Assembly: GCA_963704535.1 (NCBI GenBank)
Contig: OY969916.1
Coordinates: 3,906,001 to 3,970,000, forward strand
Source: G963704535 sp963704535
GTDB lineage: Bacteria; Chloroflexota; Chloroflexia; Chloroflexales; Roseiflexaceae
Reading direction: 5' to 3'
DNA: 64,000 bases
Below are positions 56,428 to 64,000 of the stretch, in pieces (the stretch's first letter is position 1; the number at the start of each line of letters is the position of its first letter). The notes beneath the pieces were generated by a model. That model was not told the DNA's origin, searched no databases, and saw only the letters and a list, made by a program, of their open reading frames with translations. A program made the position numbers and the translations under genes.

Positions 56428-57327
56428 TCACAAGGTTCGCTTGCCAAGCGCCGAGGCGGCGAACTCGACCGCGCGTTCGGCGGTCACGTTGTGCAAGTCG
56501 AGGATCGGGTTGACCTCCAGCAGGTCGAGGCTGAGCAGGCCGCCGGATTCAGCGACGATCTCCATCGCCAGGTGCGCCTCGCGGTAGGAGAGGCCACCCA
56601 GCACCGGGGTACCGACCCCCGGCGCCTCGCTTGGGTCCAGCGCGTCCAGGTCGAAGCTGACGTGGAAGCCATCCATGCCGCTGCTGACCCGCGCGATGGC
56701 CTCATCCATCACGGCGGCGAGACCGCGCCGGTCCACCTCGTGCATGGTAAACACATGTACCCCGGAGGCGCGTAGCGCCTCGCGCTCCAGCGCGTCCAGG
56801 TCGCGGATGCCGACCTGCGCGAAGTTGGCTTCATTGACGACCGGGCCGGTGCCAAGCAGCGAAGCCAGCGCCCGGTGGCCGCGGCCGGTGAGCGCTGCGG
56901 CGCTCATGCCGTGGATATTTCCTGAAGGGGTTGTCTCGGGGGTGTTAAAGTCGCCGTGGGCGTCGATCCAGATCACGCCGACGCGCCGGTGCCGCGCCAC
57001 GCCGCTGACGGAACCGATCGCCAGGCTGTGATCGCCGCCCAGGACCAGCGGGAAGCCGCCCTCGCCAACGATCCCGGCCACGCGCTCGGCCAGCACCCGG
57101 TTGACGGTGACGAGTGGCTCCAGGTAACGGAGCTTTTCGCCGGGGGCTGGCGGCTCGAACTGCTCGGCCAGCGGCACCGGGATGTTGCCCAGGTCGCGCA
57201 CCCGGTGCCCCAATGCCTCCAGGCGCTCCTTCAGCCCGGCATAGCGAATGGCGCTCGGCCCCATGTCCACGCCGCGCCGGCCCGCGCCCAGGTCGACCGG
57301 CGCGCCGATGATTGCGATATCGCGCAT
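56428..57327 (-). CDS. rocF: Arginase
   Basis: 299 residues starting MRDIAIIGAPVDLGAGRRGVDMGP, with AGGAG upstream at slightly long spacing. Manganese ligands are in GGDHSLAIGS, WIDAHGDFNTP with GNIHGMS, and SFDLDALDP. GVGTPVLGGLSYREAHLAME is typical of arginases (agmatinases have TPEPGG). It would cleave arginine to ornithine and urea. A long inverted repeat lies 24 bases before the start codon. Confidence 0.92.
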   Translation of the reverse strand: MRDIAIIGAPVDLGAGRRGVDMGPSAIRYAGLKERLEALGHRVRDLGNIPVPLAEQFEPPAPGEKLRYLEPLVTVNRVLAERVAGIVGEGGFPLVLGGDHSLAIGSVSGVARHRRVGVIWIDAHGDFNTPETTPSGNIHGMSAAALTGRGHRALASLLGTGPVVNEANFAQVGIRDLDALEREALRASGVHVFTMHEVDRRGLAAVMDEAIARVSSGMDGFHVSFDLDALDPSEAPGVGTPVLGGLSYREAHLAMEIVAESGGLLSLDLLEVNPILDLHNVTAERAVEFAASALGKRTL

Positions 57328-57350
57328 ATGATGCTGTTCTCCTGTGTCGC

Positions 57351-57400
57351 TACAATGCGAGCGGGCACGCCCGGCGTTGGGCCTGCCCGCTCGCATTGTA
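57351..57400. promoter_or_regulatory. Long inverted repeat just before the arginase start
   Basis: TACAATGCGAGCGGGCA and its exact complement (17 bp) enclose a second small stem (GCCC...GGGC). No T-run follows on either strand, so an operator or a structured 5' leader is more likely than a terminator. Confidence 0.55.
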
Positions 57401-57428
57401 CCACGAGAGCGCGATATGTTGCTGCTGC

Positions 57429-57554
57429 CAGCAGTTTTTCCCACGAAGAGCACAAAGGTACGAAGCGCACGAAGAGGGCTGATAGATCCGGCTGTAGAGC
57501 CTTCTTCGCGTCTTCGCGAGCTTCGTGATGAGAAACCGTGGGCCGACTTACGCC
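57429..57554. repeat. Family E long repeat, copy 2
   Basis: Shares order and spacing of its blocks with 10437-10566: CGAAGAGCAC, AGAGGGCTGATA, GCTGTAGAGCCTTC and CTTCGTGATGAGAAACC. It lies before the 3' end of a small gene, much as copy 1 lies beside mfd. Confidence 0.75.
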
Positions 57555-57562
57555 GAGTTGCC

Positions 57563-57937
57563 CTAGTCGCCGGCCCGCACCTGGCCGGCGCGGCCTGGCT
57601 CGCCGCTCTCCTCCGGGCCGATCTGCCAGTAGCCAGGGCCAGCTAGCCCGGTCGCGATCGGCACACCAGCCGCTCCACTGGCGCCGGTGGGAATGGGAAG
57701 CACCGGCGGCAGCGGAACCTCGCCGGCCTCGGCGGCGGGACGGTGGTAGCGCAGGACGCCCGACTGGATCATGGCGTCGAGCGCGTCGTTGGCCTGATCG
57801 CGTTCGAAGCCAAGCTCGTGCCTGAGGATCTTGACCATCTCGTCGCGCCCTTCGGCTTCAACTCCTTCCCAGCGATTGTTCAGCCGGCTGCGTAAGATCT
57901 GGACGGCATCCTGGTAGCTCTTGCTTCGCTCGGTCAT
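57563..57937 (-). CDS. Small hypothetical protein
   Basis: 124 residues with AAGGAG before the ATG. The N-terminal 65 residues are helical and charged (SYQDAVQILRSRLNNRWEGV, MVKILRHELGFERDQANDAL, DAMIQSGVLRY), like a small winged-helix or three-helix module. The C-terminal half is Pro/Gly-rich and disordered. No family is recognised. It is bounded by repeat E and the IS flank. Confidence 0.6.
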   Translation of the reverse strand: MTERSKSYQDAVQILRSRLNNRWEGVEAEGRDEMVKILRHELGFERDQANDALDAMIQSGVLRYHRPAAEAGEVPLPPVLPIPTGASGAAGVPIATGLAGPGYWQIGPEESGEPGRAGQVRAGD

Positions 57938-58041
57938 TAGATTCTCCTTTGAATAACATGAGTTACGCCGTCATCTACTCAAGCCTGGTTTTGGCCTTCG
58001 GTAGAGCGGTACGGTAGCGCCCCACTCAACCGTGGTTGGGA

Positions 58042-58785
58042 TCATGTTGATACCGCCGGTCTTTGCTTGGGTGGCCGCCCGCGCCGTTTGGGTGGCACCC
58101 AGGGCGGGGGTGGCACCTGGTAGGTGAGCAGTTCAGCCATCGTCCATTGATGATCACTCAATCCGGCCGCCATCGCCGGCGTTCGTTCCTTCCACTTCAG
58201 TCGGGCATCACTTGGCGCCTGCTCACGGAGCGTGTCATGAGACCAGCAGAAGTTGTAACAGCTCCCTACCAGCCACATCCCAGCGTTGAGCAAACTCTCG
58301 GTGTGAGCAATCGCCCTGCCACGCCGCACCAAGCAGGCCAGCGAACTGCGAAACGTGGCGTTCAAGCGTTCAATGTAGGAGGTGTTGATATCCGTCCCAG
58401 TGCCAGTCGCCTCCAGCACCGCCGTGATGGCGACCTGGCTGCCCTGAACAATCCGCCGCTTCACACCGCTGAGGCGGCGCTTGGCGTAGTGCTTGATGAG
58501 CTGTCCAATCAGCAATCCCTCCTCCGCTTCCAGACGAGGTCTGCCAGGCCTTACCAGTCGGCACACCGCCGCCGAAACACCTTGCGAAAGGCACTGACGT
58601 AGCTGCTCAGGCCGTCCACACAGACCAGGATTGCCGTCGTCAGAGCGCACCCTCGCACCTGCTCGACCAGCGCTGTGATCAGATGACGGTCGCGATGCAC
58701 ACTGATGGCACCACCCAGCCACAAGCGCGATGGCGCGGCCATCGCCATTGCTTGCCAAACCTTGCTTCCGACCACTTTCACCCAC
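58042..58785 (-). CDS. IS1-family transposase, C-terminal frame
   Basis: The meaningful part starts around GRPRLEAEEGLLIGQLIKHY and includes SYIERLNATFRSS with the third catalytic acid. The first 80 or so codons overlap the N-terminal frame out of phase and are not real protein. Relative to copy 1 an extra T moves the GRPRLE frame, so joining the two halves here requires a different shift from copy 1. Confidence 0.7.
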   Translation of the reverse strand: MGESGRKQGLASNGDGRAIALVAGWCHQCASRPSSDHSAGRAGARVRSDDGNPGLCGRPEQLRQCLSQGVSAAVCRLVRPGRPRLEAEEGLLIGQLIKHYAKRRLSGVKRRIVQGSQVAITAVLEATGTGTDINTSYIERLNATFRSSLACLVRRGRAIAHTESLLNAGMWLVGSCYNFCWSHDTLREQAPSDARLKWKERTPAMAAGLSDHQWTMAELLTYQVPPPPWVPPKRRGRPPKQRPAVST

Positions 58786-59150
58786 AGTTCGTCGGCTTGT
58801 ACGTGTTGGAGGTCGATCTGGCCCTGCTGGACCAGATGCTGGTGAAGCTGCTGAGAGTGCTGGCCGGCACGTCGCAACCAGCTCGCGACCGTACGCTCAT
58901 CCAGACCAAAGGCTGCCTGAGTAGCCTGGACAGGACAGCCATGCGTAAGCAGGGTCAACACAATCGTGACCAGATCGACCGCCAGCCTCAGACGATAGAA
59001 TGGCGTGCCAGTCGTAGCGGCGAAGGTTTTGCCACAAGTGCTACAGCGATAGCGGCGCTCCTTCTGGCTATGGATCGTAATATTGCCCTGGCCCACTTGG
59101 CCCCTTGCCGGGCAGTCCAGGTTATGGCAGAATTGTGCCATTGGGTTCAT
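58551..59150 (-). CDS. IS1-family transposase, N-terminal frame
   Basis: 199 residues, differing from copy 1 at only a few positions (CPVQATQ for CPTQATQ, MAMAAPSR for MAMAVPSR, FRKVF for FRKMF). The zinc ribbon, helix-turn-helix and first two catalytic Asp regions are intact. It stops at the same TAA. Confidence 0.85.
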   Translation of the reverse strand: MNPMAQFCHNLDCPARGQVGQGNITIHSQKERRYRCSTCGKTFAATTGTPFYRLRLAVDLVTIVLTLLTHGCPVQATQAAFGLDERTVASWLRRAGQHSQQLHQHLVQQGQIDLQHVQADELWVKVVGSKVWQAMAMAAPSRLWLGGAISVHRDRHLITALVEQVRGCALTTAILVCVDGLSSYVSAFRKVFRRRCADW

Positions 59151-59259
59151 CTTGGTCCTCCATACGACGAGAGGTGCAAGCCTCGCCGTATAGAATGCCA
59201 GATGAGCCCTGTTTTTTCAAGTGCTGGACCCTTCGACCACGGTTGAAGGGGGTGCTACC

Positions 59260-59297
59260 GGCGAAAAATCGACGATAAACAATAGGTGAAATACCTT
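59260..59297. repeat. Half of a family D hairpin beside IS copy 2
   Basis: GGCGAAAAATCGACGATAAAC and AATAGGTGAAATACC are the complement of the left arm seen at 37028-37065. The matching arm is absent. Confidence 0.7.
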
Positions 59298-59318
59298 GCT
59301 GCCGCAGGCAACAGCGGC

Positions 59319-59355
59319 GTCAACTGACAACTGACCACTGACAACGGACAACTGC
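59319..59355. repeat. 7-bp repeat array (CAACTGA units)
   Basis: CAACTGA twice, CCACTGA, CAACGGA and CAACTGC: five units, period 7, each differing slightly. It lies upstream of the ligase promoter. Confidence 0.8.
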
Positions 59356-59406
59356 AAAGCTCCGATACTGGTAGGCATAAACTGCAAGAGTAGTGCCAGG
59401 GAAGGC

Positions 59407-59436
59407 TTGCGGGGGCTTGCTTCGCCTTGCTATAAT
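59407..59436 (+). promoter_or_regulatory. Promoter for the acyl-CoA synthetase gene
   Basis: TTGCGG and TATAAT are separated by 18 bases, about 85 bases before the start codon. Confidence 0.6.
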
Positions 59437-59519
59437 CGAGGCGAACCGCAGCCGGATGAGATGTTCGGCCCAGGCTTGTGTTTGCGAGCCTGCTGCGAGT
59501 CGTGAGAGAGGAGATTGTT

Positions 59520-61208
59520 ATGTCTACTGGATTCGATCCGCAGACGGAGGCGAATATTTTCCGCGCGCGAACGGTGCGCGGTGTGCCGCCCGATGTCTAC
59601 ATGCAGCCCTTCGCTGGCATCGCCGATATGCTTGAGACCCAAGCCCGGCTGAACCCGGACAAGGTCTACCTGATCTCCTACGACGACGATACCGGCGAGC
59701 GCCAGACGTACACCTACGCCCAATTTGCCGCCCGCGTCAGCCAAATGGCCAGCTTTCTGGTGGGGACGTGCGGCGTCCGGCGCGGTGATCGCGTTGCGAC
59801 GGTGGCCTATAACCACCCGGACACGGCGATTGCGTACTTCGCCTGTTGGAAGATCGGCGCGACGGTGGCCCCGCAGAGCGTGGGCGAGGACGATGCGCGG
59901 ATCGCCTTTATCCTGCGCAACGCCGATGCGCGGGTGGTGCTGGCTCGGCCGGAGTACCTGGAGCGGGTCGAGCGCATCCGCTTGGAGGCGCCCAATGTCC
60001 GGGAGGTAGTGATGATGGGCGCCCATCTGCGGGCTCGATTGGACGGGGAGCCCACCACGTTCGAGGCGCCTGACCCGCCGGACCTGGAGGATGAGTGCCT
60101 GCTGGTGTATACATCCGGCACAACCGGCGCTCCAAAGGGCGTCCAGTTGGTTCAGTACAATCTGCTAGTCGATGCCAAGGGCATGGTCGACTGGCACGGT
60201 CTCGACGCCGGCCAGCGTATGATGTGCGTGCTGCCCATCCACCACGTCAACGGCATCGTCGTCACGCTCGTCACGCCGATGTTCGCCGGCGCCAGCATCG
60301 TGCTCGACCTTGAGTTCAGGGTCTCCACGTTCTGGCGGCGGCTGGCTGCGGAGCGCGTGAGTATCGTCAGTGTGGTGCCGACGCTGCTCCAGTTCTTGCT
60401 GGAGGCCGACGAAGATATCGGCGCGTATGATCTGAGCCCTTTTCGCCACTTCATCTGCGGCGCCGGAACGCTGGCGACCACGCTGGCCGAGCGCTTCGAG
60501 CAGCGCTTCGGCCAGCCGATTGTGCATGGCTACGGGCTGTCGGAGACTACCGCCTACGCCTGCTTTCTCCCCGCCGATCTGGGCGACGCCGAGCACCGGC
60601 GCTGGATGCGCGACTTCGGCTACCCGTCGATCGGCGTGCCGATTGAGCCGAACGAAATGACGATCCACGACGCCGAGGGCCGCGAGCTGCCGGACGGCGA
60701 GAAGGGCGAGATCGTCATCCGCGGCCACAATGTCATGGTTGGCTACTTCCAGCGTCCAGACGCCAACGCCGAGACTTTCAAGCACGGCTGGTTTCGCAGC
60801 GGCGACGAGGGCTTCCGCCGGCGCGATGGAGCCGGGCGGCCGTTCTTCTTCATCACTGGGCGGCTCAAGGAGCTGATCAATCGCGGCGGCGTGAAGTATA
60901 GCCCGTTCGAGATCGAGGAGGTTCTGATGAGGCTGCCCGGCGTGCGGGTTGGCCTGGCGGTGGCCTTCGACAACCTCTACTATGGCGATGAGGTGGGCGC
61001 CTACATCGTGCCCGAGGAAGGCGCGCAGTTGACCGAGGAAGCGGTGCTGGCCCACTGCCGCGCCTCGATGCCCTTCGACAAGGCGCCCAAGGTTGTTGTC
61101 TTCGGCGCTGACATCCCGGCCACGACGACCGGCAAATATCAGCGCCTGATGTTGAAGGAGCGGTTTGCCGGCTGGGCGGATGTGCAGTTTAAGGAGCGTG
61201 GGAGTTAG
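59520..61208 (+). CDS. AMP-forming acyl-CoA synthetase/ligase (class I adenylate-forming)
   Basis: 562 residues from ATG with GAGAGGAG upstream. Core motifs are LLVYTSGTTGAPKGVQL (phosphate loop), YGLSETTAYACF, GWFRSGDEGF, ITGRLKELINRGG (hinge) and the catalytic Lys in TTTGKYQRL. It activates a carboxylate with ATP and transfers it to CoA or another thiol. The substrate pocket is not diagnostic; fatty or aromatic acids are possible. No carrier-protein gene is adjacent. Confidence 0.92.
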   Translation: MSTGFDPQTEANIFRARTVRGVPPDVYMQPFAGIADMLETQARLNPDKVYLISYDDDTGERQTYTYAQFAARVSQMASFLVGTCGVRRGDRVATVAYNHPDTAIAYFACWKIGATVAPQSVGEDDARIAFILRNADARVVLARPEYLERVERIRLEAPNVREVVMMGAHLRARLDGEPTTFEAPDPPDLEDECLLVYTSGTTGAPKGVQLVQYNLLVDAKGMVDWHGLDAGQRMMCVLPIHHVNGIVVTLVTPMFAGASIVLDLEFRVSTFWRRLAAERVSIVSVVPTLLQFLLEADEDIGAYDLSPFRHFICGAGTLATTLAERFEQRFGQPIVHGYGLSETTAYACFLPADLGDAEHRRWMRDFGYPSIGVPIEPNEMTIHDAEGRELPDGEKGEIVIRGHNVMVGYFQRPDANAETFKHGWFRSGDEGFRRRDGAGRPFFFITGRLKELINRGGVKYSPFEIEEVLMRLPGVRVGLAVAFDNLYYGDEVGAYIVPEEGAQLTEEAVLAHCRASMPFDKAPKVVVFGADIPATTTGKYQRLMLKERFAGWADVQFKERGS

Positions 61209-61237
61209 GGACGTACGGTTTTCAACGAGCCAGGCCC

Positions 61238-61291
61238 GTGTTACGTGTTGCGTGGTTCGACGCACGCAACACGCAACACGTAACACGTAAC
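61238..61291. repeat. Inverted 7-bp arrays between convergent genes
   Basis: GTGTTACGTGTTGCGTG faces CGCAACA, CGCAACA, CGTAACA, CGTAAC. It is a palindrome of period-7 units and may also act as a terminator hairpin between the two convergent genes. Confidence 0.8.
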
Positions 61292-61311
61292 AGAAAATCC
61301 CCTAACGCATG

Positions 61312-62706
61312 TTAGAAAATAACAGGGATGTCCCCGATCGGCTCGGGCAACTCCGCGCGCCAGTAGCGCGATCCGTCCGGCTCGCGTTTCATCAGGCGGT
61401 ACTCGAACAGGGCGCGTCGCAGCGAGACGTAGTCCTCGAACAGGATATGCGCGCGCAGGATCTCGTTCACCTCCTTTTCGGTGTAGAAGCGCCCCAGCTC
61501 GAACCGTAACGCCAGGTAGGGGAGCAGGAGGATCTTATCGCGCTGCTTGGACGGCCAGAGCCGCAGCCGCCCGCGCGGGTCCAGGAAGCGCTCGATCTCC
61601 TGCGGATGCTGGACGCGCTCTTCCTCGTGCTGCTCGGGCGCCGACAGCGGCGCCCCTGCCGCCAGCAACTCCAGGGCCCGCGTGGTGCGGCCAAGCTCGA
61701 TCGCACTGAGGCTGTAGATCTTGTTGGCCCCCTCGCCGCGCCGCTCGACCAGGTAGCCGGCGGCGATGAGCTGCTTGAGGTGGCGCGACACGCTGGACTG
61801 GCTCAAGTTGAGCTGGCCGATCAGCTCCTGGGCGTGCAGCTCATAGTGCCGCGCCAGTAGCTCCAGGACGCGTAGGCGTGTATCGTCGGCCAGGGCGGCC
61901 AGCCGGATGCGCAGCTCGGCCGCCCCGACCGGCGACGAGCGCAGCAGCACCCCGAAGTTGAGCGGCGCGCCGAAGAACAGCCGCAGCGTTCGATCGCTAT
62001 ACCACGTGGTGACAGCCCAGCCGTTATGCGGCGACGGGATCAGGATGATCCGCTCGACCTCGGCTGCGGGCACCTGGATCGCGCCGGACACTTGGCGCCC
62101 GGTGAGCGCGCGCACGGTCTCGGCGGCACTCGCTTCCGGTTCGAGACACTGCTGAAACACCTGGAGCTGGCGCTGAAGCGCGCGGGAGGCACTCGACCAC
62201 TCGCCGGCCAGCACCATCTCCCACATGCGGTCAAGATGGGCGACGATCAGGTCGTGCATGGCTGGTGGGTCATTGATCAGCCCGTGGGCTTCGGCCAGCA
62301 GCGCCGGCTCACCTGCGGCGTCCGGGTGTAGGGCCGCGACGTGCGCCGCATAAACTTGCGGATCGGCCAGCAGCTCCGCTGGCGCCAGCGGGGCCAGCCG
62401 CTGGAGCAGCCGGTCGCGCAAAGCAAAGGGGTTCTGGGTCGAAAGATGCTCCAGGTAGGCCGGGAAGGTGGGCCAGGCCCGATCGGGCACGAGCGCATCG
62501 CGGAGCGCGGCGAACACCAGCCGGTTGACGTGGCGGCTCTCAGGGCTGAGTTCGGCGGCGGCCTGCGCGACCCAGGGGTGCAGATCGGTGCGGCCGTCGG
62601 GCAGATTGAGCAGCGCCATGCTGTTTAAGATAGTGTAGATCGGCTCAAGCTCAAGCTGCGCCGGCAGGGAGGTGAGCGGCGATCGGGTAGGAAGGGCAGC
62701 CATCAT
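61312..62706 (-). CDS. ArsR-type winged-helix regulator with DUF2087 domain
   Basis: 464 residues; AAGGAG precedes two adjacent ATG codons. A large N-terminal ligand- or partner-binding region (about 1-255) precedes an ArsR-like winged helix (LADDTRLRVLELLARHYEL, LSQSSVSRHLKQLIAAGYLVERR). The C-terminal DUF2087 domain (FLDPRGRLRLWPSKQRDKIL, FEDYVSLRRALFEYRLMKRE) follows. DUF2087 is often found with DNA-binding domains; its ligand is unknown. An inverted repeat before the gene suggests self-regulation. Confidence 0.85.
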   Translation of the reverse strand: MMAALPTRSPLTSLPAQLELEPIYTILNSMALLNLPDGRTDLHPWVAQAAAELSPESRHVNRLVFAALRDALVPDRAWPTFPAYLEHLSTQNPFALRDRLLQRLAPLAPAELLADPQVYAAHVAALHPDAAGEPALLAEAHGLINDPPAMHDLIVAHLDRMWEMVLAGEWSSASRALQRQLQVFQQCLEPEASAAETVRALTGRQVSGAIQVPAAEVERIILIPSPHNGWAVTTWYSDRTLRLFFGAPLNFGVLLRSSPVGAAELRIRLAALADDTRLRVLELLARHYELHAQELIGQLNLSQSSVSRHLKQLIAAGYLVERRGEGANKIYSLSAIELGRTTRALELLAAGAPLSAPEQHEEERVQHPQEIERFLDPRGRLRLWPSKQRDKILLLPYLALRFELGRFYTEKEVNEILRAHILFEDYVSLRRALFEYRLMKREPDGSRYWRAELPEPIGDIPVIF

Positions 62707-62724
62707 ATACTCCTTATCATTATT

Positions 62725-62784
62725 ATGCGATTAATTGCATAGACAGATAATATGGAGTGTATCACGAGATGGCGGGCGAGTCAA
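62725..62784 (-). promoter_or_regulatory. Promoter and candidate operator of the ArsR-DUF2087 gene
   Basis: On the minus strand TTGACT and TACACT are 17 bases apart (62756-62784). Just downstream the near-perfect palindrome ATGCGATTAATTGCAT (62725-62740) lies 18 bases before the start codon, where a bound dimer would block transcription. This is typical placement for ArsR-family self-repression. Confidence 0.6.
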
Positions 62785-62945
62785 GGGGGAACGTCGTCGG
62801 TTGCCGAACCGTCGCTTCCGGTGTACAATCGCGCCACCTAGTGCTGTTCCAAAGGAGATGTTCGGCCATCGAACACGGATGCCACGGATGGGGCGGATGT
62901 TCACGGATGGCTTCTTTTCCTGACCCGTACATAAAGGAGCGGACC

Positions 62946-64000
62946 ATGGCGACCAGAACCGAGACGACGGCTGGATCAGACGCGACGAGATCGCGCCGCC
63001 GCTGGTGGCGCATTCCGCTTGGGCTCCTGCTCCTTCTGCTGCTGGGCGTGCTGGCCTTGGGCTTGTGGCCGCTGGCGCCGGACGCGCCGCCCATCGCGGC
63101 CGAGAGCCACCCAGGCCCGCAAGCCGACGCCCCCACTGCCCCGGCCAGCCCCGGCACGCCGCGCACGATCGACGTCGCGTCGGGCGGCAGCATCCAGGCC
63201 GCGCTCGACGGCGCCGGCCCCGGCGACACGATCCTGGTGCCGCCTGGCACCTACCACGAGAGCCTGACAGTGAAGGCCTACGGGATCACGCTCAAGGGCC
63301 AGGGCAGCGGCGATGCCCGGCCGGTGCTGGACGGGCAGGGGCAGCTTGAGAACGGCGTGCTGGCGATCGGCGGCAAGTTCACAATGGAGAGCATGGTCGT
63401 GCGCAACTACACCAAGAACGGCGTGCTGGTGCGCGGCGCCGACGGCGTGGTGATGCGCGATCTGCGCACCGAGAACACCGGCGAGTACGGCCTGTTCCCG
63501 GTCGAGTCGGCCAACATCCTGGTCGAGCAGTGCGTGACGGTCGGCGTGATCGACACCGGGATCTATGTCGGCCAGTCGCGCGATATCGTCATCCGCAACA
63601 ACGAGGCCTACGACAATGTCTCGGGGATCGAGGTCGAGAACTCGGTCAACGCCCTGGTCGAGAACAACTACACTCACGACAACGCCGCCGGCATCCTGGT
63701 CTTCCTGCTGCCCGATCACGTCTCCAAAGAGACCCGCCACAACATCATCCGCAATAATCGGATCGAGCACAACAATCGTCCGAACACCGCGCCGGCGTCG
63801 ATGATCGTCAGTTCCGTGCCGTCGGGTACCGGCGTCATGATCATGGCCGCCGACGACACACAGGTGACCGGCAACCAGATCACCAGCAATAACTCGTTCG
63901 GCGTGGCGGTGATCAACCTGACTCAGGCGCTACCGAAAGAGACCAATTTCGACATTGGGATCTATTCGGAGCGCAACCAGATCGCCGGGAACACCTACAG
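62946..64000 (+). CDS. Membrane-anchored parallel beta-helix protein (partial)
   Basis: Open from an ATG with AAAGGAG upstream to the window end (351 codons seen). The N-terminus is basic, then a helix (LGLLLLLLLGVLALGLWPLA) acts as signal or anchor, and a Pro/Ala-rich spacer follows. A NosD/pectate-lyase-like right-handed beta-helix comes next: SGGSIQAALDGAGPGDTILV, PPGTYHESLTV, then repeated NN-turn coils (IVIRNNEAYDN, ALVENNYTHDN, NIIRNNRIEHNN, QVTGNQITSNN). It is probably surface-exposed and carbohydrate-interacting or structural. The C-terminus is outside the window. Confidence 0.85.
   Translation, partial: MATRTETTAGSDATRSRRRWWRIPLGLLLLLLLGVLALGLWPLAPDAPPIAAESHPGPQADAPTAPASPGTPRTIDVASGGSIQAALDGAGPGDTILVPPGTYHESLTVKAYGITLKGQGSGDARPVLDGQGQLENGVLAIGGKFTMESMVVRNYTKNGVLVRGADGVVMRDLRTENTGEYGLFPVESANILVEQCVTVGVIDTGIYVGQSRDIVIRNNEAYDNVSGIEVENSVNALVENNYTHDNAAGILVFLLPDHVSKETRHNIIRNNRIEHNNRPNTAPASMIVSSVPSGTGVMIMAADDTQVTGNQITSNNSFGVAVINLTQALPKETNFDIGIYSERNQIAGNTY

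Larger units (their letters stand above)
58013..59259 (-). mobile_element. IS1-family insertion sequence, copy 2 (1247 bp)
   Basis: Nearly identical to 8395-9640 in the opposite orientation, with the same terminal inverted repeats. It has one extra T in the transposase overlap region and a few substitutions. No target duplication is visible. The right flank is half of a family D hairpin, and the left flank (reading outward) matches the sequence that follows a family D hairpin at 37101, so the other hairpin arm is missing. Confidence 0.88.

Noticed and set aside
56195..56431. 78-codon minus-strand frame ending TWRRFLRQNAQRSVV, resembling an integrase fragment
   Set aside because: The resemblance is a few residues only, there is no ribosome site, and the frame runs through intergenic repeats.

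Overview
The window is high-GC bacterial chromosome and looks like a member of the Chloroflexota, probably class Chloroflexia near Roseiflexus/Kouleothrix. This is inference from gene content: runs of GT87-type membrane glycosyltransferases, surface proteins with long Thr-Pro stalks, a secreted DUF11 protein ending in an LPLVLR-like tail, and an ArsR-DUF2087 regulator. I see no rRNA, tRNA, CRISPR array or prophage.

Layout. 1-7911: co-directional, mostly overlapping GT-C glycosyltransferases (five GT87-like, one GT39-like), likely acting on lipid-linked sugars for the cell envelope. 7988-10404: a small membrane protein, an IS1-family element sitting in a hairpin repeat, and a DUF218 protein. 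10580-14429: mfd, broken by about a dozen frameshifts. 14721-20676 (minus): a polytopic membrane protein, then tig-clpP-clpX and an OmpR-type regulator, with a good promoter before tig. 21119-23927: CYTH protein, agmatinase-like enzyme, DUF445 protein. 24174-29055 (minus): a receiver-GAF-PAS-adenylate cyclase protein with one frameshift, then an ABC-2 exporter. 29113-32031: M16C metalloprotease. 32364-36803: an AT-rich solitary DNA adenine methylase, FrnE-like oxidoreductase, polyamine-type acetyltransferase and two DUF990 ABC permeases. 37206-46652: a secreted CBM9-like/lamin-tail/DUF11 protein, an M64 peptidase-VWA fusion, a small partner and an S8 protease. 46978-54839: ssb with an unusual partner, uvrA, a DUF6174 protein and two Pro-rich surface proteins. 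54935-64000: acyl-CoA dehydrogenase, arginase, a second IS1 copy, an acyl-CoA synthetase, an ArsR-DUF2087 regulator and a partial beta-helix protein.

The most striking structure is repetitive DNA. At least four families of short palindromic MITE-like elements (A-D below) occupy intergenic spaces and sometimes supply the last codons of genes. Independently, about a dozen loci carry short arrays of degenerate 7-bp repeats. The unit sequence differs from locus to locus but the period stays at 7, and the arrays are often paired as inverted arms. One such palindrome lies in frame inside uvrA and several lie inside mfd. Both IS1 copies sit in family D hairpins.

Frameshifts in mfd, two glycosyltransferases and the cyclase are nearly all restorable by changing one base. 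They may be real decay or uncorrected consensus errors; the sequence alone cannot decide.
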